A DNA stretch of 64,000 nucleotides from Nonomuraea jiangxiensis (GCF_900099965.1 NZ_FNDJ01000002.1:1-64000), one strand, 5' to 3'; positions 15,547-24,411 are shown, numbered from the stretch's first letter. Translations and numbers: made by a program. Notes: generated by a model not told the origin, from the letters alone.

Positions 15547-16172
15547 GCCCGGGCCTCCTCGTCCGAGCGTGAGCGGCGCAGGGCGACCACGGTGCCGGCC
15601 GCGAGCAGCAGCAGGGCCCCCACGATCCACACCACGGCCATCCCCGCCCCACCGTTCGCCGCCGCCTCCGCCGCTTCCGCGGTGTCCGCGGTGTCCGCGG
15701 CCTCCGCGCCGGAGCCCGGGGCCGCCGCCGCGCCGGAGCTCGCGCCGGAGCTTGGGGCTGCCGGGGCGCTGGAGGCCGGGGCCGCCGGGGTGGCGGTGGC
15801 GCTGGTGGCGTCCGGGGCCAGGCGGAAGGAGATGCTGCCGGTGATCGGGTGCCCGTCGGCCGACAGGATGCGGTAGCCCACCGTGTACGACCCGCCCGCG
15901 GGCAGCGGCCTGACCTTCACGGACACCCGCTCGGCGGCCACCACCACGTCCCCGTCGGCCCAGCCGGACCCGTCCGCCCCCGTCACGCCGACCCGCGCGT
16001 AGCCCTGGCGTACCGTCTGGTCGAACACCAGCGTCACCCGCTCAGGGGACGCCGCCAGCGTGGCTCCGTCCTTCGGATCGCTGCCGACCAGCACGTTGTG
16101 CGCCTGCGCCGGGGCGGGGAGGGCCCCCGCGGCGGCGAGTGTGAGCAGCAGGACCGTGAGTAGCCGCCTCAA
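15543..16172 (-). CDS. copC: CopC-like copper-binding protein, C-terminally anchored
   Basis: A 209-residue exported protein. Residues 1-24 are a signal peptide ending APAQA, so the mature chain would begin with H25-NVLVGSDPKDGATL. An N-terminal His is the Cu(II) ligand in CopC proteins, and the second site is in SADGHPITG. An Ala/Ser/Thr-rich spacer (about 128-170) and a membrane span (AVVWIVGALLLLAAGTVVAL) with a basic tail follow, which tethers the copper domain to the membrane as in YobA/YcnJ-like proteins of Gram-positives. It is the first gene of the copC-copD pair. No obvious metalloregulator is adjacent. Confidence 0.9.
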   Translation of the reverse strand: MRRLLTVLLLTLAAAGALPAPAQAHNVLVGSDPKDGATLAASPERVTLVFDQTVRQGYARVGVTGADGSGWADGDVVVAAERVSVKVRPLPAGGSYTVGYRILSADGHPITGSISFRLAPDATSATATPAAPASSAPAAPSSGASSGAAAAPGSGAEAADTADTAEAAEAAANGGAGMAVVWIVGALLLLAAGTVVALRRSRSDEEARA

Positions 16173-16264
16173 AGATCAGAGCCTTCCCTGGAACAACCCG
16201 CACGTCATGAACCCGTACATGGTCCCATCCGGAAGCCCTATCCTCCGACCCGGGGACGCGCCGC

Positions 16265-17236
16265 TCAGAAGATCCCCATGACCCGCCAGAACGGCCGGGT
16301 CAACCCGTTGATCAGCCCGGTCTCCGCGCACAACTCGCGCGTCCTGCCCACGGAGTCGCGGATGTCCCGCTTGGCCGCCGGATTGCGCCGGTAGACCTCG
16401 GAGACCACCCGGGAGGGGATCTCGAAGCGCCTGATCATCGCCCCGGGCGGCGCCAGCATGATCCGGGCCATCACCCCGAGTACGATGGGCGCGGCGACGC
16501 CCAGCATGAGACGCCGGTACGCGGGCATACGCGGCACCCGGTCCCGCAGGTAGTGCCGGGCGAAGGAGATGTGCCTGGCCTCCTCCGCGATGTGGATGCG
16601 CATGATCGTCTCTTCCAGCGGGTGGTGCGCCCGCCCGTCCTTCAGCACCTTGCGCTGCACGTGGTCGATGGGATCCTCGCCGCCCAGCACGAACACGAAG
16701 AACAGCTCGGTCGAGATCAGCGGGATCCACGGCGCCACCTGCGCGACCACCGACAGCGGCCGCGGCATGCCACGGATCGGCAAGCCCGTACGGTTCACGA
16801 ACTCCTGGAACATCATCCCGTGATGTCCCTCTTCGATGGTCTCGTGGTAGACGTACCGGAACTCGGGTGACCCGTTCGGCAGCCGGTAGGCGTAGTTGAG
16901 CAGGCCGCGCTTGAGCAGGTTCTCGAACTGCAGGCCGATCTTCATGGCGGTGGCCACCCGCCACAGCCCGATCGCCGCGCGCTCCTCGGGCGGCCGGCTC
17001 CGGTACCAGGGATGACCGCCCAGCCGGTCCACCTCGGGCAGCTCCCAGCGCGGGTCGGCCCGGCGCACCAGGAACTCCGGGTCGTCCCACGGAATATCCC
17101 GGTACGGCTCCCAGTGCTTGTCCACCGACGCCTTCGAGAGGCGTTCGATGACCGCCTCGTAGGCGCTCCTGCTCGCGACCTCGTCGCGTCGCGCCGCCCC
17201 TTCGCCGGCGGCGGTAGAGCTCGGTGCGGATGCCAT
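16265..17236 (-). CDS. AurF-type diiron oxygenase
   Basis: A 323-residue protein of the p-aminobenzoate N-oxygenase AurF family, which contains a dinuclear iron site. Two helices carry the E-E-x-x-H-type ligands: HETIEEGHHGMMFQ and HIAEEARHISFARHYL. A further upstream Glu lies in KIGLQFENLLKRG. Several actinobacterial members are fused to or sit beside TetR regulators, as here. Some paralogs N-oxygenate arylamines, while the function of most is unknown. ATG 17236 has GAGGAG eight bases upstream. The TetR gene ends 69 bp upstream on the same strand. Confidence 0.88.
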   Translation of the reverse strand: MASAPSSTAAGEGAARRDEVASRSAYEAVIERLSKASVDKHWEPYRDIPWDDPEFLVRRADPRWELPEVDRLGGHPWYRSRPPEERAAIGLWRVATAMKIGLQFENLLKRGLLNYAYRLPNGSPEFRYVYHETIEEGHHGMMFQEFVNRTGLPIRGMPRPLSVVAQVAPWIPLISTELFFVFVLGGEDPIDHVQRKVLKDGRAHHPLEETIMRIHIAEEARHISFARHYLRDRVPRMPAYRRLMLGVAAPIVLGVMARIMLAPPGAMIRRFEIPSRVVSEVYRRNPAAKRDIRDSVGRTRELCAETGLINGLTRPFWRVMGIF

Positions 17237-17267
17237 GGCGTGCGCTCCTCTCCTCGCCACACCTTAA

Positions 17268-17284
17268 TTGTACGCGGCATCCAA
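17268..17284. promoter_or_regulatory. Imperfect inverted repeat between TetR and AurF genes
   Basis: TTGTACGCGGCATCCAA has arms matching at 6 of 8 positions and lies 32 bp before the diiron oxygenase start. The position fits an operator for the adjacent TetR protein. The symmetry is weak, so this is only a candidate. Confidence 0.25.
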
Positions 17285-17305
17285 TAGCGCCGGGAAGAGC
17301 GGGAA

Positions 17306-17905
17306 TCACAGCGTGTCGGCGGACAGGCCGAGCTCGCCGGCGGCGGCCGTACGGATGAGGAGGTTGACCCTGCGCCGGGACAGCACCTTGGGGTGGACGT
17401 GCGTCTGGATCGCGAGCCCGTCGATGAGCGCGAAGATGCGCCACGTCGTCGCGTCCGGATCCGCGCACTCGAACTCACCGCACGCCACGCCGGCCTCGAT
17501 GATCGCGCGGAGCAGCAGCCGGCCCTGGGCGTCGATACGGCGCGAGATCTGCTCCAGCTCGGTGCTGCGCATGGCCTCGGACCACGCGTCGATCCACAGC
17601 CGCCAGCCCTCGGTGGGCACGGCGGGGGAGCAGAGCCGCAGCAGCGTGCGCAGCCGGTCGAACGGCGTGTCCGGGGATCTCTCGATGTCGCCCAGCGCGT
17701 TGAGATGCAGCCGCGCCGCGTAGGTGAAGGCCTGCGCGAACAGCCGTTCCTTGGTCTCGAAGTGGTAGAAGAGCAGCCCCTGGCTGACGCCGGCGGCCTT
17801 GGCGATGTCGACGGTCCTGGTATGGCCGAAACCCTGTTCCGCGATCACCTCGCAGGCCGTCCGCAACAAATCCTCGCGCCGTAATCGGCTGAAACCTGAT
17901 GTCAC
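17306..17905 (-). CDS. TetR-family regulator
   Basis: A 199-residue TetR protein. The N-terminal HTH is clear: REDLLRTACEVIAEQGF, TRTVDIAKAAGVSQGLLFYH and the FETKERLFAQAF extension. The C-terminal domain (DAWSEAMRSTELEQISRRID) resembles BetI/TetR_C_6-type ligand domains. GTG 17905 gives a normal-length N-terminus; the open frame extends about 37 codons further without HTH features. It precedes the diiron oxygenase gene on the same strand and is likely to control it and itself. The ligand is unknown. Confidence 0.88.
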   Translation of the reverse strand: MTSGFSRLRREDLLRTACEVIAEQGFGHTRTVDIAKAAGVSQGLLFYHFETKERLFAQAFTYAARLHLNALGDIERSPDTPFDRLRTLLRLCSPAVPTEGWRLWIDAWSEAMRSTELEQISRRIDAQGRLLLRAIIEAGVACGEFECADPDATTWRIFALIDGLAIQTHVHPKVLSRRRVNLLIRTAAAGELGLSADTL

Positions 17906-18073
17906 AGCGAGTAACTCTAACTTTTGGTTATCTGATGTCTGTGGGACAAATCGGGCATAAACGTCGGTGGTGCCTACATGAGCCTCCCGCGTCACGGCGA
18001 ACGTCCAGGTGATCATGGTAATAGCGGACCGCCCGGGTTCCTGGTCAGGGTCAAAACCATTAGCTACCCACCA

Positions 18074-19420
18074 TCACCGCATCCGTATCGGCATCCGCAG
18101 CACGAACCGGGCACCGGCCTCCGAGTCCTCGATCGTCAGCGTGCCGTGGTGGATCCTGGCGATTTCGCGGGCGATGGGCAGGCCCAGGCCGGTGCCACCG
18201 GCGTCGCGGCTGCGCGAGGCGTCCAGCCGGGTGAAACGCCTGAAGACGACCTCGCGTAGCTGGGGCGCGATGCCCGCTCCGTCGTCGACCACCTCCATCA
18301 CGGCGTCGTCGCCCTCCTGGCGCACCGTCACGGTGATCGTGCTCTCGGCGTGCCGCTCGGCGTTGTCGAGCAGGTTCGTCAGCAGGCGGGCCAGCCTGAG
18401 GCGATCGCCCGTGACGATCACCCCGGGCTGCAACGAGGTGACCACCCGCTTGCTGCGCGCCCTGGTCGTCTCACCGGAGACCAGGTCGGCCAGGTCCACG
18501 GGTTCGAGCCGGCCGGGCGCGCCGGCGTCGAGCTTGGCCAGCGTCAGCAGGTCGGTGACGATGTTCTGCAGCCGGTCCAGGCTGAGCATCAACCGGGAGC
18601 AGGTCTGCCTCCAGTCGGTCTCGTCCGGGGAGATCAGCGCCTCTTCCAGCTCGGTACGCATGGCCGTGATCGGGCTGCGCAGGTCGTGCGAGGCGTCGGA
18701 GGCGAACCTGCGCTGCTGCTCCATCACCGACTCCAGCCGGGCGAGCATCTGGTTCGCGGTCTCGGCGAGCTCCTTGATCTCGTCGGCGTTGCGGGGCACG
18801 GGTACGCGCATCGTCGCGTCGCCGGCGGTGATCATCGCCAGCCTGCGGGTGATGCGGTTGACCGGGGCCAGCGTGCCGGCCACCACCCGCGAGACGCCGA
18901 ACCAGGTCAGCATCACCAGGAACAGGGAGACGCCGGCCAGGAAGCCGATCACCATGGGGCTGACGTACCAGGGGGGCAGGGTGTCGTAGGCGTAGACGAA
19001 CCAGTCGCTGCGGCCGTCGTTCCCGTACACGCGGAAGGCGACCGTGATCTGGCACTCGCCGGAGAACTGCGGCAGGCCGCACACCACGCCGGTGCGGTTG
19101 GCGCTGTAGAGGCCGGGGGTCACGGAGGTCAGGCGGGGCGCGCCCACCAGATTCGGCGTCGAGGCCACCACGCGGCCCCTGTTGTCCACGACCTGGAGGC
19201 CCTGGAGGTCGAGGCGGACCACGCGGGGCAGCTCGTTCCGCTTGATCAGGTGGACCACGCGCAGCGCGACGTTGAGCATCTGGTTCGTCCGGATGTCGAT
19301 CACCGTGTTGTGCACGGTCAGCAGCAGGACCGAACTGGTCGCAAGGCAGAGCACCGCCATGGCCGCACTGGCGAACATCGCCAGCCGCGCGCGTATGGAC
19401 CGGCCCAGCCGTGTGATCAC
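18074..19420 (-). CDS. Sensor histidine kinase, orphan
   Basis: A 448-residue membrane kinase. A first span (AMFASAAMAVLCLATSSVLLL) precedes an extracytoplasmic sensor of about 125 residues containing two Cys (VVCGLPQFSGEC). A second span (VIGFLAGVSLFLVMLTWFG) is followed by HAMP (VAGTLAPVNRITRRLAMI), HisKA with the phospho-acceptor in SDASHDLRSPITA, and the ATPase with NLLDNAERHA, VVDDGAGI and GGTGLGLPIAREI. No response regulator gene is beside it. GTG 19420 is preceded by a GGGGGATGGGG stretch; ATG 19450 has no ribosome site. It is divergent from the acyl-CoA dehydrogenase operon (about 160 bp). Confidence 0.9.
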   Translation of the reverse strand: MITRLGRSIRARLAMFASAAMAVLCLATSSVLLLTVHNTVIDIRTNQMLNVALRVVHLIKRNELPRVVRLDLQGLQVVDNRGRVVASTPNLVGAPRLTSVTPGLYSANRTGVVCGLPQFSGECQITVAFRVYGNDGRSDWFVYAYDTLPPWYVSPMVIGFLAGVSLFLVMLTWFGVSRVVAGTLAPVNRITRRLAMITAGDATMRVPVPRNADEIKELAETANQMLARLESVMEQQRRFASDASHDLRSPITAMRTELEEALISPDETDWRQTCSRLMLSLDRLQNIVTDLLTLAKLDAGAPGRLEPVDLADLVSGETTRARSKRVVTSLQPGVIVTGDRLRLARLLTNLLDNAERHAESTITVTVRQEGDDAVMEVVDDGAGIAPQLREVVFRRFTRLDASRSRDAGGTGLGLPIAREIARIHHGTLTIEDSEAGARFVLRMPIRMR

Positions 19421-19511
19421 GCCCCCATCCCCCTGTGACCAGGTGATCACACTAAGTGGTTAGCGCTCAAATTTGCGGAGATCCACCGACAAAATGGGTG
19501 AAAAAGTCGTC

Positions 19512-19526
19512 CAGAGCAATGCTCTG
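19512..19526. promoter_or_regulatory. Perfect palindrome upstream of acyl-CoA dehydrogenase operon
   Basis: CAGAGCAATGCTCTG is a perfect 7+1+7 inverted repeat located 56-70 bp before the GTG of the first dehydrogenase and about 90 bp from the kinase start. Symmetry and position suit a dimeric repressor such as a TetR or GntR protein; the regulator is not identified. Confidence 0.5.
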
Positions 19527-19581
19527 TACCTCGTTCGGCGAGCTGACTAGAGTAAGTGGGCACTGATGCCAAGGAGACGAT

Positions 19582-20748
19582 GTGGACCTCGCAGAGTATC
19601 GGCGCGCCGCCCGGGCCTGGCTCCAGGAGAACGCTCCATCGCACGACGACCCCGGGGCGGACGGGGTCGCCAGGGCCAAGGAGTTCATGGCCCGTCTCTA
19701 CGACGCCGGCTACTCCGGCATCACCTGGCCGGAACGCTGGGGCGGCCAGGGGCTGACGCAGGCGGAGGAGCGCGCCTTCGCCGCCGAGGCCCGCGATTAC
19801 GTTCTGCCCACCTACGTCTTCTCCATCGGCCTCGGCATGACCGGACCGACCCTGGTCGACCGGGGCACCGACGAGCAGCGTGAGCGGTTCGTCCGGCCGC
19901 TGCTGCGCGGCGAGGAGATCTGGTGCCAGCTCTTCTCCGAGCCGGGCGCCGGCAGCGACGTGGCCAGCCTGCAGACCAGGGCCGAACGCGACGGCGACAC
20001 CTGGATCGTCAACGGCCAGAAGGTGTGGACCTCGGTCGCCCACCACGCCGACTGGGGGCTGCTGCTGGCCCGTACCGACGTGGACGTGCCCAAGCACCGG
20101 GGGCTGACCATGTTCGTGGTGGACATGCACCACCCCGGGGTGACGGTCAGGCCGCTGAAGGACATGAGCGGCAGGTCCAACTTCAACGAGATCTTCTTCG
20201 ACAACGTCACCATCCCCGACGAGCACCGCGTGGGCGAGGTCAACGACGGGTGGAGCGTGGCCGTCACGACGCTGCTGCACGAGCGGCTGTCGATCTCGGC
20301 GGGCGTCGGCATGGGCGGGCAGCGCGACAACCCGGCCTCGTTCGAGACGCTGCGCCAGACCGTCGACACGAGCGACCCGCTGGTCCGCGACGAGCTCGTC
20401 GAGCTGCACATCCGCAGCCGGGCGCTGGCGCTGTTCAACCAGCGGCTGGCCCAGGAGACCAGGGCCGGGATCTTCCCCGGCGCCCGGGGCAGCGCCGCCA
20501 AGCTGCTGCTGGCCGAGCTCACCCTGTTCCAGGCGGACCTGGCCACGCGGCTGGTCGGCCCGGAGTCCGTGCTGGCGGACCACCCGCTGGCGCAGGCGAT
20601 CTCGCTGGCGCCCGGCATGTCCCTGGGCGGCGGCACCAACGAGATCATGCGCAACATCGTCGGCGACCGGGTGCTCAACCTGCCGCCCGAGCCCCGGGTC
20701 GACAAGACCATGCCGTTCAAGGAGCTGAAGGTGGGGACGCAGGAGTGA
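19582..20748 (+). CDS. Acyl-CoA dehydrogenase, FadE type (subunit 1)
   Basis: A 388-residue flavoprotein. The pattern WCQLFSEPGAGSDVASLQTR is the FAD/acyl-CoA binding region, GQKVWTSVAHHADWGLLLAR follows, and LGGGTNEIMRNIVGDRVLNL is the C-terminal FAD-contact motif. It resembles the alpha partners of the heterotetrameric FadE enzymes in actinobacterial steroid and branched acyl-CoA catabolism. The second subunit is encoded immediately downstream with a GTGA overlap, consistent with a two-gene enzyme. GTG 19582 is preceded by AAGGAG at ideal spacing. The substrate is unknown. Confidence 0.92.
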   Translation: MDLAEYRRAARAWLQENAPSHDDPGADGVARAKEFMARLYDAGYSGITWPERWGGQGLTQAEERAFAAEARDYVLPTYVFSIGLGMTGPTLVDRGTDEQRERFVRPLLRGEEIWCQLFSEPGAGSDVASLQTRAERDGDTWIVNGQKVWTSVAHHADWGLLLARTDVDVPKHRGLTMFVVDMHHPGVTVRPLKDMSGRSNFNEIFFDNVTIPDEHRVGEVNDGWSVAVTTLLHERLSISAGVGMGGQRDNPASFETLRQTVDTSDPLVRDELVELHIRSRALALFNQRLAQETRAGIFPGARGSAAKLLLAELTLFQADLATRLVGPESVLADHPLAQAISLAPGMSLGGGTNEIMRNIVGDRVLNLPPEPRVDKTMPFKELKVGTQE

Positions 20749-21794
20749 AGCTCGTACTCAGTGAGGAGCAGCGACAGCTTCGCGAGGCCGTACGCGGCTT
20801 CCTGCGCACGGCCTCGCCGCTGCCCAAGGTCCGCGAGGGATACGACCCCCAGGTGTACGCCCGGCTGAACGGCGAGCTCGGCCTGGCCGGGCTGATCATC
20901 CCCGAGGAGTACGGCGGCGCGGGCGCGGGCCTGGCCGAGCTGGCGGTCGCGCTGGAGGAGACGGGCGCGGCGCTGCTGCCGGGACCGTTCCTGGCCACGT
21001 CGTTCGCGGCCATCGCCCTGACCGGCGGTGCCGCAGCCGGGCAGGCGGCCGTCCCCGCCGACAAGGAGCTGCTGGCCGGCATCGCCGAGGGCCGGATCAC
21101 GGCCACGTTCACCGAGACCGAGCTCTCCTGCGACGACGGCACCGTGAGCGGCACGCCGGCGCAGGTGCTCAGCGGCATGGACGCCGACGTGCTGGTGGCC
21201 CCCGCGCGGGACGGCGGCGGCGCCCCGGTCCTGGTCGCCGTGGAGCTGTCCGGACCCGGGGTCACCAGGACCGCGCTCGACACGCTCGACCTCACCCGTG
21301 GCCAGGCCAGGGTGGTCCTGGAGGGCGCGCCCGCCCGGGTGCTCGGCCCGGCGCCGGAGTCCGGTATCCGGGACCGGTTGTGCGTGGCGCTGGCGGCCGA
21401 GCAGCTCGGCGTGATGCGGGCGGCGCTGGACGCCATCGTCGCCTACGCCAAGATACGGGTCGCCTTCGGCCGCTATATCGGCTCTTATCAGGGGGTCAAG
21501 CACAAGCTGGCCGACATGCACTGCAAGCTCGAACAGGCCGAGTCGATCGTCCGATACGCCGCCTGGGCCGCCGACGAGGCGCCCGAGGAGCTGCCCGGCG
21601 CCGCCGCCCTCGCCCAGGCGTACGTCGGCCGCGCCTGCTTCGAGGTGGCCCGCGACCATCTGCTGCTGCACGGCGGCATCGGCTTCACGTGGGAGCACGA
21701 CGCGCACCTGTTCTACAAGCGAGCCAAGGCGGACGAGGTCCTCCTCGGCCCACCCCGCCTCCACCGTGCTCGTCTCGCGCAGTTGGTGGTGTGA
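20745..21794 (+). CDS. Acyl-CoA dehydrogenase, FadE type (subunit 2)
   Basis: A 349-residue acyl-CoA dehydrogenase-like protein with N-terminal LSEEQRQLREAVRGFL, IIPEEYGGAGAGLAELAVAL, then the C-terminal four-helix part with RVAFGRYIGSYQGVKHKLAD and LLLHGGIGFTWEHDAHLFYK. The HGGIGFTWEHD signature is typical of the beta partner in alpha2beta2 FadE pairs. The middle beta domain is short and divergent. GTG 20745 overlaps the previous stop (GTGA), and its own stop overlaps the next ATG (TGATG), so three genes are translated as a unit. I infer a heterotetramer with the preceding gene product. Confidence 0.9.
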   Translation: MKLVLSEEQRQLREAVRGFLRTASPLPKVREGYDPQVYARLNGELGLAGLIIPEEYGGAGAGLAELAVALEETGAALLPGPFLATSFAAIALTGGAAAGQAAVPADKELLAGIAEGRITATFTETELSCDDGTVSGTPAQVLSGMDADVLVAPARDGGGAPVLVAVELSGPGVTRTALDTLDLTRGQARVVLEGAPARVLGPAPESGIRDRLCVALAAEQLGVMRAALDAIVAYAKIRVAFGRYIGSYQGVKHKLADMHCKLEQAESIVRYAAWAADEAPEELPGAAALAQAYVGRACFEVARDHLLLHGGIGFTWEHDAHLFYKRAKADEVLLGPPRLHRARLAQLVV

Positions 21795-23302
21795 TGGATT
21801 CGCAGGAGACCACTTCTGGTGTGGACGTGGGCCGGCTTCCCGGCTTCTACGCCATCGGCGCGGCCGATCCCGACCGGACGGCCGTGATCGACACCGATGG
21901 CGCGGAGATCTCGTACGGGGCGTTGCTCGCCCGGGTGAACCAGGTGTGCCATGGGCTCAGGGCACGCGGGATCGGCACCGGTGACGTGGTGGCGGGCGTG
22001 CTGCCGAACGGCATCGACGCCCTCGTCATGGTCATGGCGACCGGCCAGATCGGGCTCTACTACGTGCCGGTCAACTGGCATCTGACCGCGCCGGAAATGG
22101 CGTACATCCTGAAGGACTGCGACGCGAAGCTCGTCGTCACCAGCCCCGACCACGCCATGCCCGGCGCCGAGATCGGGACGGACGGGCTGGCCGCCGGGCA
22201 GCCCGACACCGCGCCCGGCGAGCGCACGGCCGGCGCGGTCATGTGGTACACCTCCGGCACCACCGGCTTCCCCAAGGGGGTGCAGCGGCCGCTGCCCGGG
22301 GCCGAGCCGGAGGCGCTCGTGCCCCTCTACACGTGGTTCTTCGGCGAGGTCGTGGACCTGCGGCCGGGCGCCGAGGTGCACCTGGTGACCTCGCCGATGT
22401 ACCACTCGGCGCCGTGCGCGCACGCGCAGTTCGCCCTGCACCTCGGGCACACGGTGGTGATCACGTCCAGGTTCGACCCGGAGAACGTCCTGGAGCTGAT
22501 CGAGCGCTACCAGGTGTCCAACGCGATGATGGTGCCCACGATGTTCCACCGGATGCTGCGGTTGCCCGAGGACGTCAGGAACAAGTACGACCTGTCCAGC
22601 CTGCGCCAGGTCATCCACACCGCCGCCGCCTGCCCGGTCTCGGTCAAGCGGCAGATCATGGACTGGTGGGGGCCGGTCCTGTACGAGTACTACGGCTCGA
22701 CCGAGTCGACCATCGCGTTCGCCGTCAAGCCGCACGACTGGCTGGCCAGGCCGGGAACCGTGGGCCGGCCCGCGCCGACGTTCGAGGTCAAGATCCTCGA
22801 CGAGGCGGGCCAGGAGCTGCCGCCGGGCGAGCCCGGCATGATCTACGTCAAGTCCGCCATGGGCACGTTCGAGTACCGCAAGGACCCGGCGAAGACGGCG
22901 GCCAGCATGCGCGGGGAGTGGTACACGCCGGGCGACATCGGCTACCTGGACGCCGACGGCTACCTGTTCCTGTGCGACCGGCGTACCGACCTGATCGTCT
23001 CGGGCGGGGTGAACATCTACCCCGCCGAGATCGAGGCCGCGCTGCTCGAACATCCCGCCGTGGCGGAGGTGGCCGTCATCGGCGTGCCCGACGAGGAGTG
23101 GGGCCACAACGTGGTCGCCCTCGTCCAGCCCGCCGAGGGTGTCACGCCGGGCCCCGAGCTGACCGCCTCCCTGCTGGAGCACTGCGAGGCGCGGATCGCC
23201 AGGTTCAAGCATCCGAAGGTGGTCGAATACCGCGACCGGCTCCCGCGTACGCCCACCGGCAAGCTGTCACGCTCAAAGGTGCGCCAGGACTACCTCTCGT
23301 AG
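21794..23302 (+). CDS. Acyl-CoA synthetase (AMP-forming)
   Basis: A 502-residue ANL-superfamily enzyme. The phosphate-binding motif is MWYTSGTTGFPKGVQ (A3), the A5 region is YEYYGSTEST, the A7 motif is GEWYTPGDIGYLDADGY, the hinge is DRRTDLIVSGGVNIYP, and the A10 catalytic Lys lies in RTPTGKLSRSKV. It activates a carboxylic acid to the CoA ester and probably supplies the two dehydrogenases encoded just upstream. The acyl chain cannot be inferred. The ATG overlaps the preceding stop by one base (TGATG). The 3' end overlaps the convergent C45 gene by 13 bp. Confidence 0.93.
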   Translation: MDSQETTSGVDVGRLPGFYAIGAADPDRTAVIDTDGAEISYGALLARVNQVCHGLRARGIGTGDVVAGVLPNGIDALVMVMATGQIGLYYVPVNWHLTAPEMAYILKDCDAKLVVTSPDHAMPGAEIGTDGLAAGQPDTAPGERTAGAVMWYTSGTTGFPKGVQRPLPGAEPEALVPLYTWFFGEVVDLRPGAEVHLVTSPMYHSAPCAHAQFALHLGHTVVITSRFDPENVLELIERYQVSNAMMVPTMFHRMLRLPEDVRNKYDLSSLRQVIHTAAACPVSVKRQIMDWWGPVLYEYYGSTESTIAFAVKPHDWLARPGTVGRPAPTFEVKILDEAGQELPPGEPGMIYVKSAMGTFEYRKDPAKTAASMRGEWYTPGDIGYLDADGYLFLCDRRTDLIVSGGVNIYPAEIEAALLEHPAVAEVAVIGVPDEEWGHNVVALVQPAEGVTPGPELTASLLEHCEARIARFKHPKVVEYRDRLPRTPTGKLSRSKVRQDYLS

Positions 23303-24411
23303 CCGTGGAACACCAGTTCCTCGGTGTAGCGGGGCCCGTCGCCCAGGTAGAAGCTGGTCGACAGGGTGCGGTCCGTGGTGTCGAAGACCGTGGTCCACAA
23401 CGTGCGGAAGGGGACGGCGGGGTCCTCCTTCGGCCGGACCGAGCGCAGGGCATCACGCAGGTCCTGCGGTGACATGGTCGCGCCCTTGCTGCGCTCGTGC
23501 AGCGTACGCAGCCGTTCGAACGTCCTGAAGCTGTGCTCGTCGTCCTCGGGCAGGTTCATCGGGTCGGGGTGGCGGTGCAGCGGGTGGTTCGTCACGCAGA
23601 GCGGGCCGTCGCCGAGATCGATGATGTGCTCGCTGCCGTCCTTGCCGCGCTCCCAGACGAACGCCTCCCCGTTCGCGTCGGCCACCAGATAGTGCAGGAG
23701 CAGTCCGTGGTCGTACTGCTTGGCGCCCAGCAGCGCCTGCTTGGCCTGCGCCACGTTCTCGCAGGTGTCGACCAGGAACCGGGGCAGTTGCACACTGCCC
23801 AGCCCGACCTGCGGAGAGACGTGCTCGGGCGGCGCGGCGGCGGAGAAGTCCGCGATGAGCAGCATGACCGCGAGACCGGCCGAGTTGATGCCGTCCATGC
23901 AGCCGTCGAGGTCCGACATCGTGATCACGGTCGAGGAGAGCCCCTCGTCGGGCACCGTCGTGATGACGTAGGGGCGCGCGGCCATGGGCAGCTCGTTCGG
24001 CTTGGGCTCCTGGCCCATGATCTCGCTGGTGGTCAACGGGAAGAAGTCGTAGTTGCGGCCCACCCTGCCGTGGCCGTCCGGGGCCGCCGACGGGGGGATC
24101 CACAGGGCCGAGCAGCCGGAGCCCTCGGGGACGTAGTTCAGCCCGTCCAGGGCCAGCGCGTCCTGCTCGGGGTCGAGCCCCAGGGTCGCCGCCGCGCCGT
24201 CCATGCGGGCGTGGTGCTGCGGCCAGTGCCGCTCGAACCACGTACGGCGGGCCCGGTTGACCACCGGGTCGCCGGGGGTGGGCGCCCAGCCCAGCCGGCG
24301 CGCCTCCTCGGCGAGCGCCCGGCCGATCTCGAACTGGCTGCCCTTGAGCGTCAGATAGTGCACGAGCTGGAAGTCGTCCTTGCCGCCCGCGACCTGCGTC
24401 ATGTTCTTCAT
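23290..24411 (-). CDS. C45-family autoproteolytic acyltransferase/hydrolase
   Basis: A 373-residue Ntn-hydrolase-like protein related to acyl-CoA:6-aminopenicillanate acyltransferase. The N-terminal part QFEIGRALAEEARRLGW and the predicted processing point VPEGSGCSALWIPP are typical; Cys in GSGC would become the N-terminal nucleophile after self-cleavage. Downstream are GRVGRNYDFFP (oxyanion region), TVPDEGLSSTVITM, CMDGINSAGLAVML and VTNHPLHR. The enzymes cleave or transfer amide-linked acyl groups, and the substrate here is unknown. ATG 24411 is preferred over 24402; neither has a strong ribosome site. It is convergent with the synthetase gene. Confidence 0.85.
   Translation of the reverse strand: MKNMTQVAGGKDDFQLVHYLTLKGSQFEIGRALAEEARRLGWAPTPGDPVVNRARRTWFERHWPQHHARMDGAAATLGLDPEQDALALDGLNYVPEGSGCSALWIPPSAAPDGHGRVGRNYDFFPLTTSEIMGQEPKPNELPMAARPYVITTVPDEGLSSTVITMSDLDGCMDGINSAGLAVMLLIADFSAAAPPEHVSPQVGLGSVQLPRFLVDTCENVAQAKQALLGAKQYDHGLLLHYLVADANGEAFVWERGKDGSEHIIDLGDGPLCVTNHPLHRHPDPMNLPEDDEHSFRTFERLRTLHERSKGATMSPQDLRDALRSVRPKEDPAVPFRTLWTTVFDTTDRTLSTSFYLGDGPRYTEELVFHGYER

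Noticed and set aside
18074..19420. Kinase partner among neighbouring genes
   Set aside because: The adjacent TetR and FadE genes carry no receiver domain, so no two-component partner can be assigned locally.
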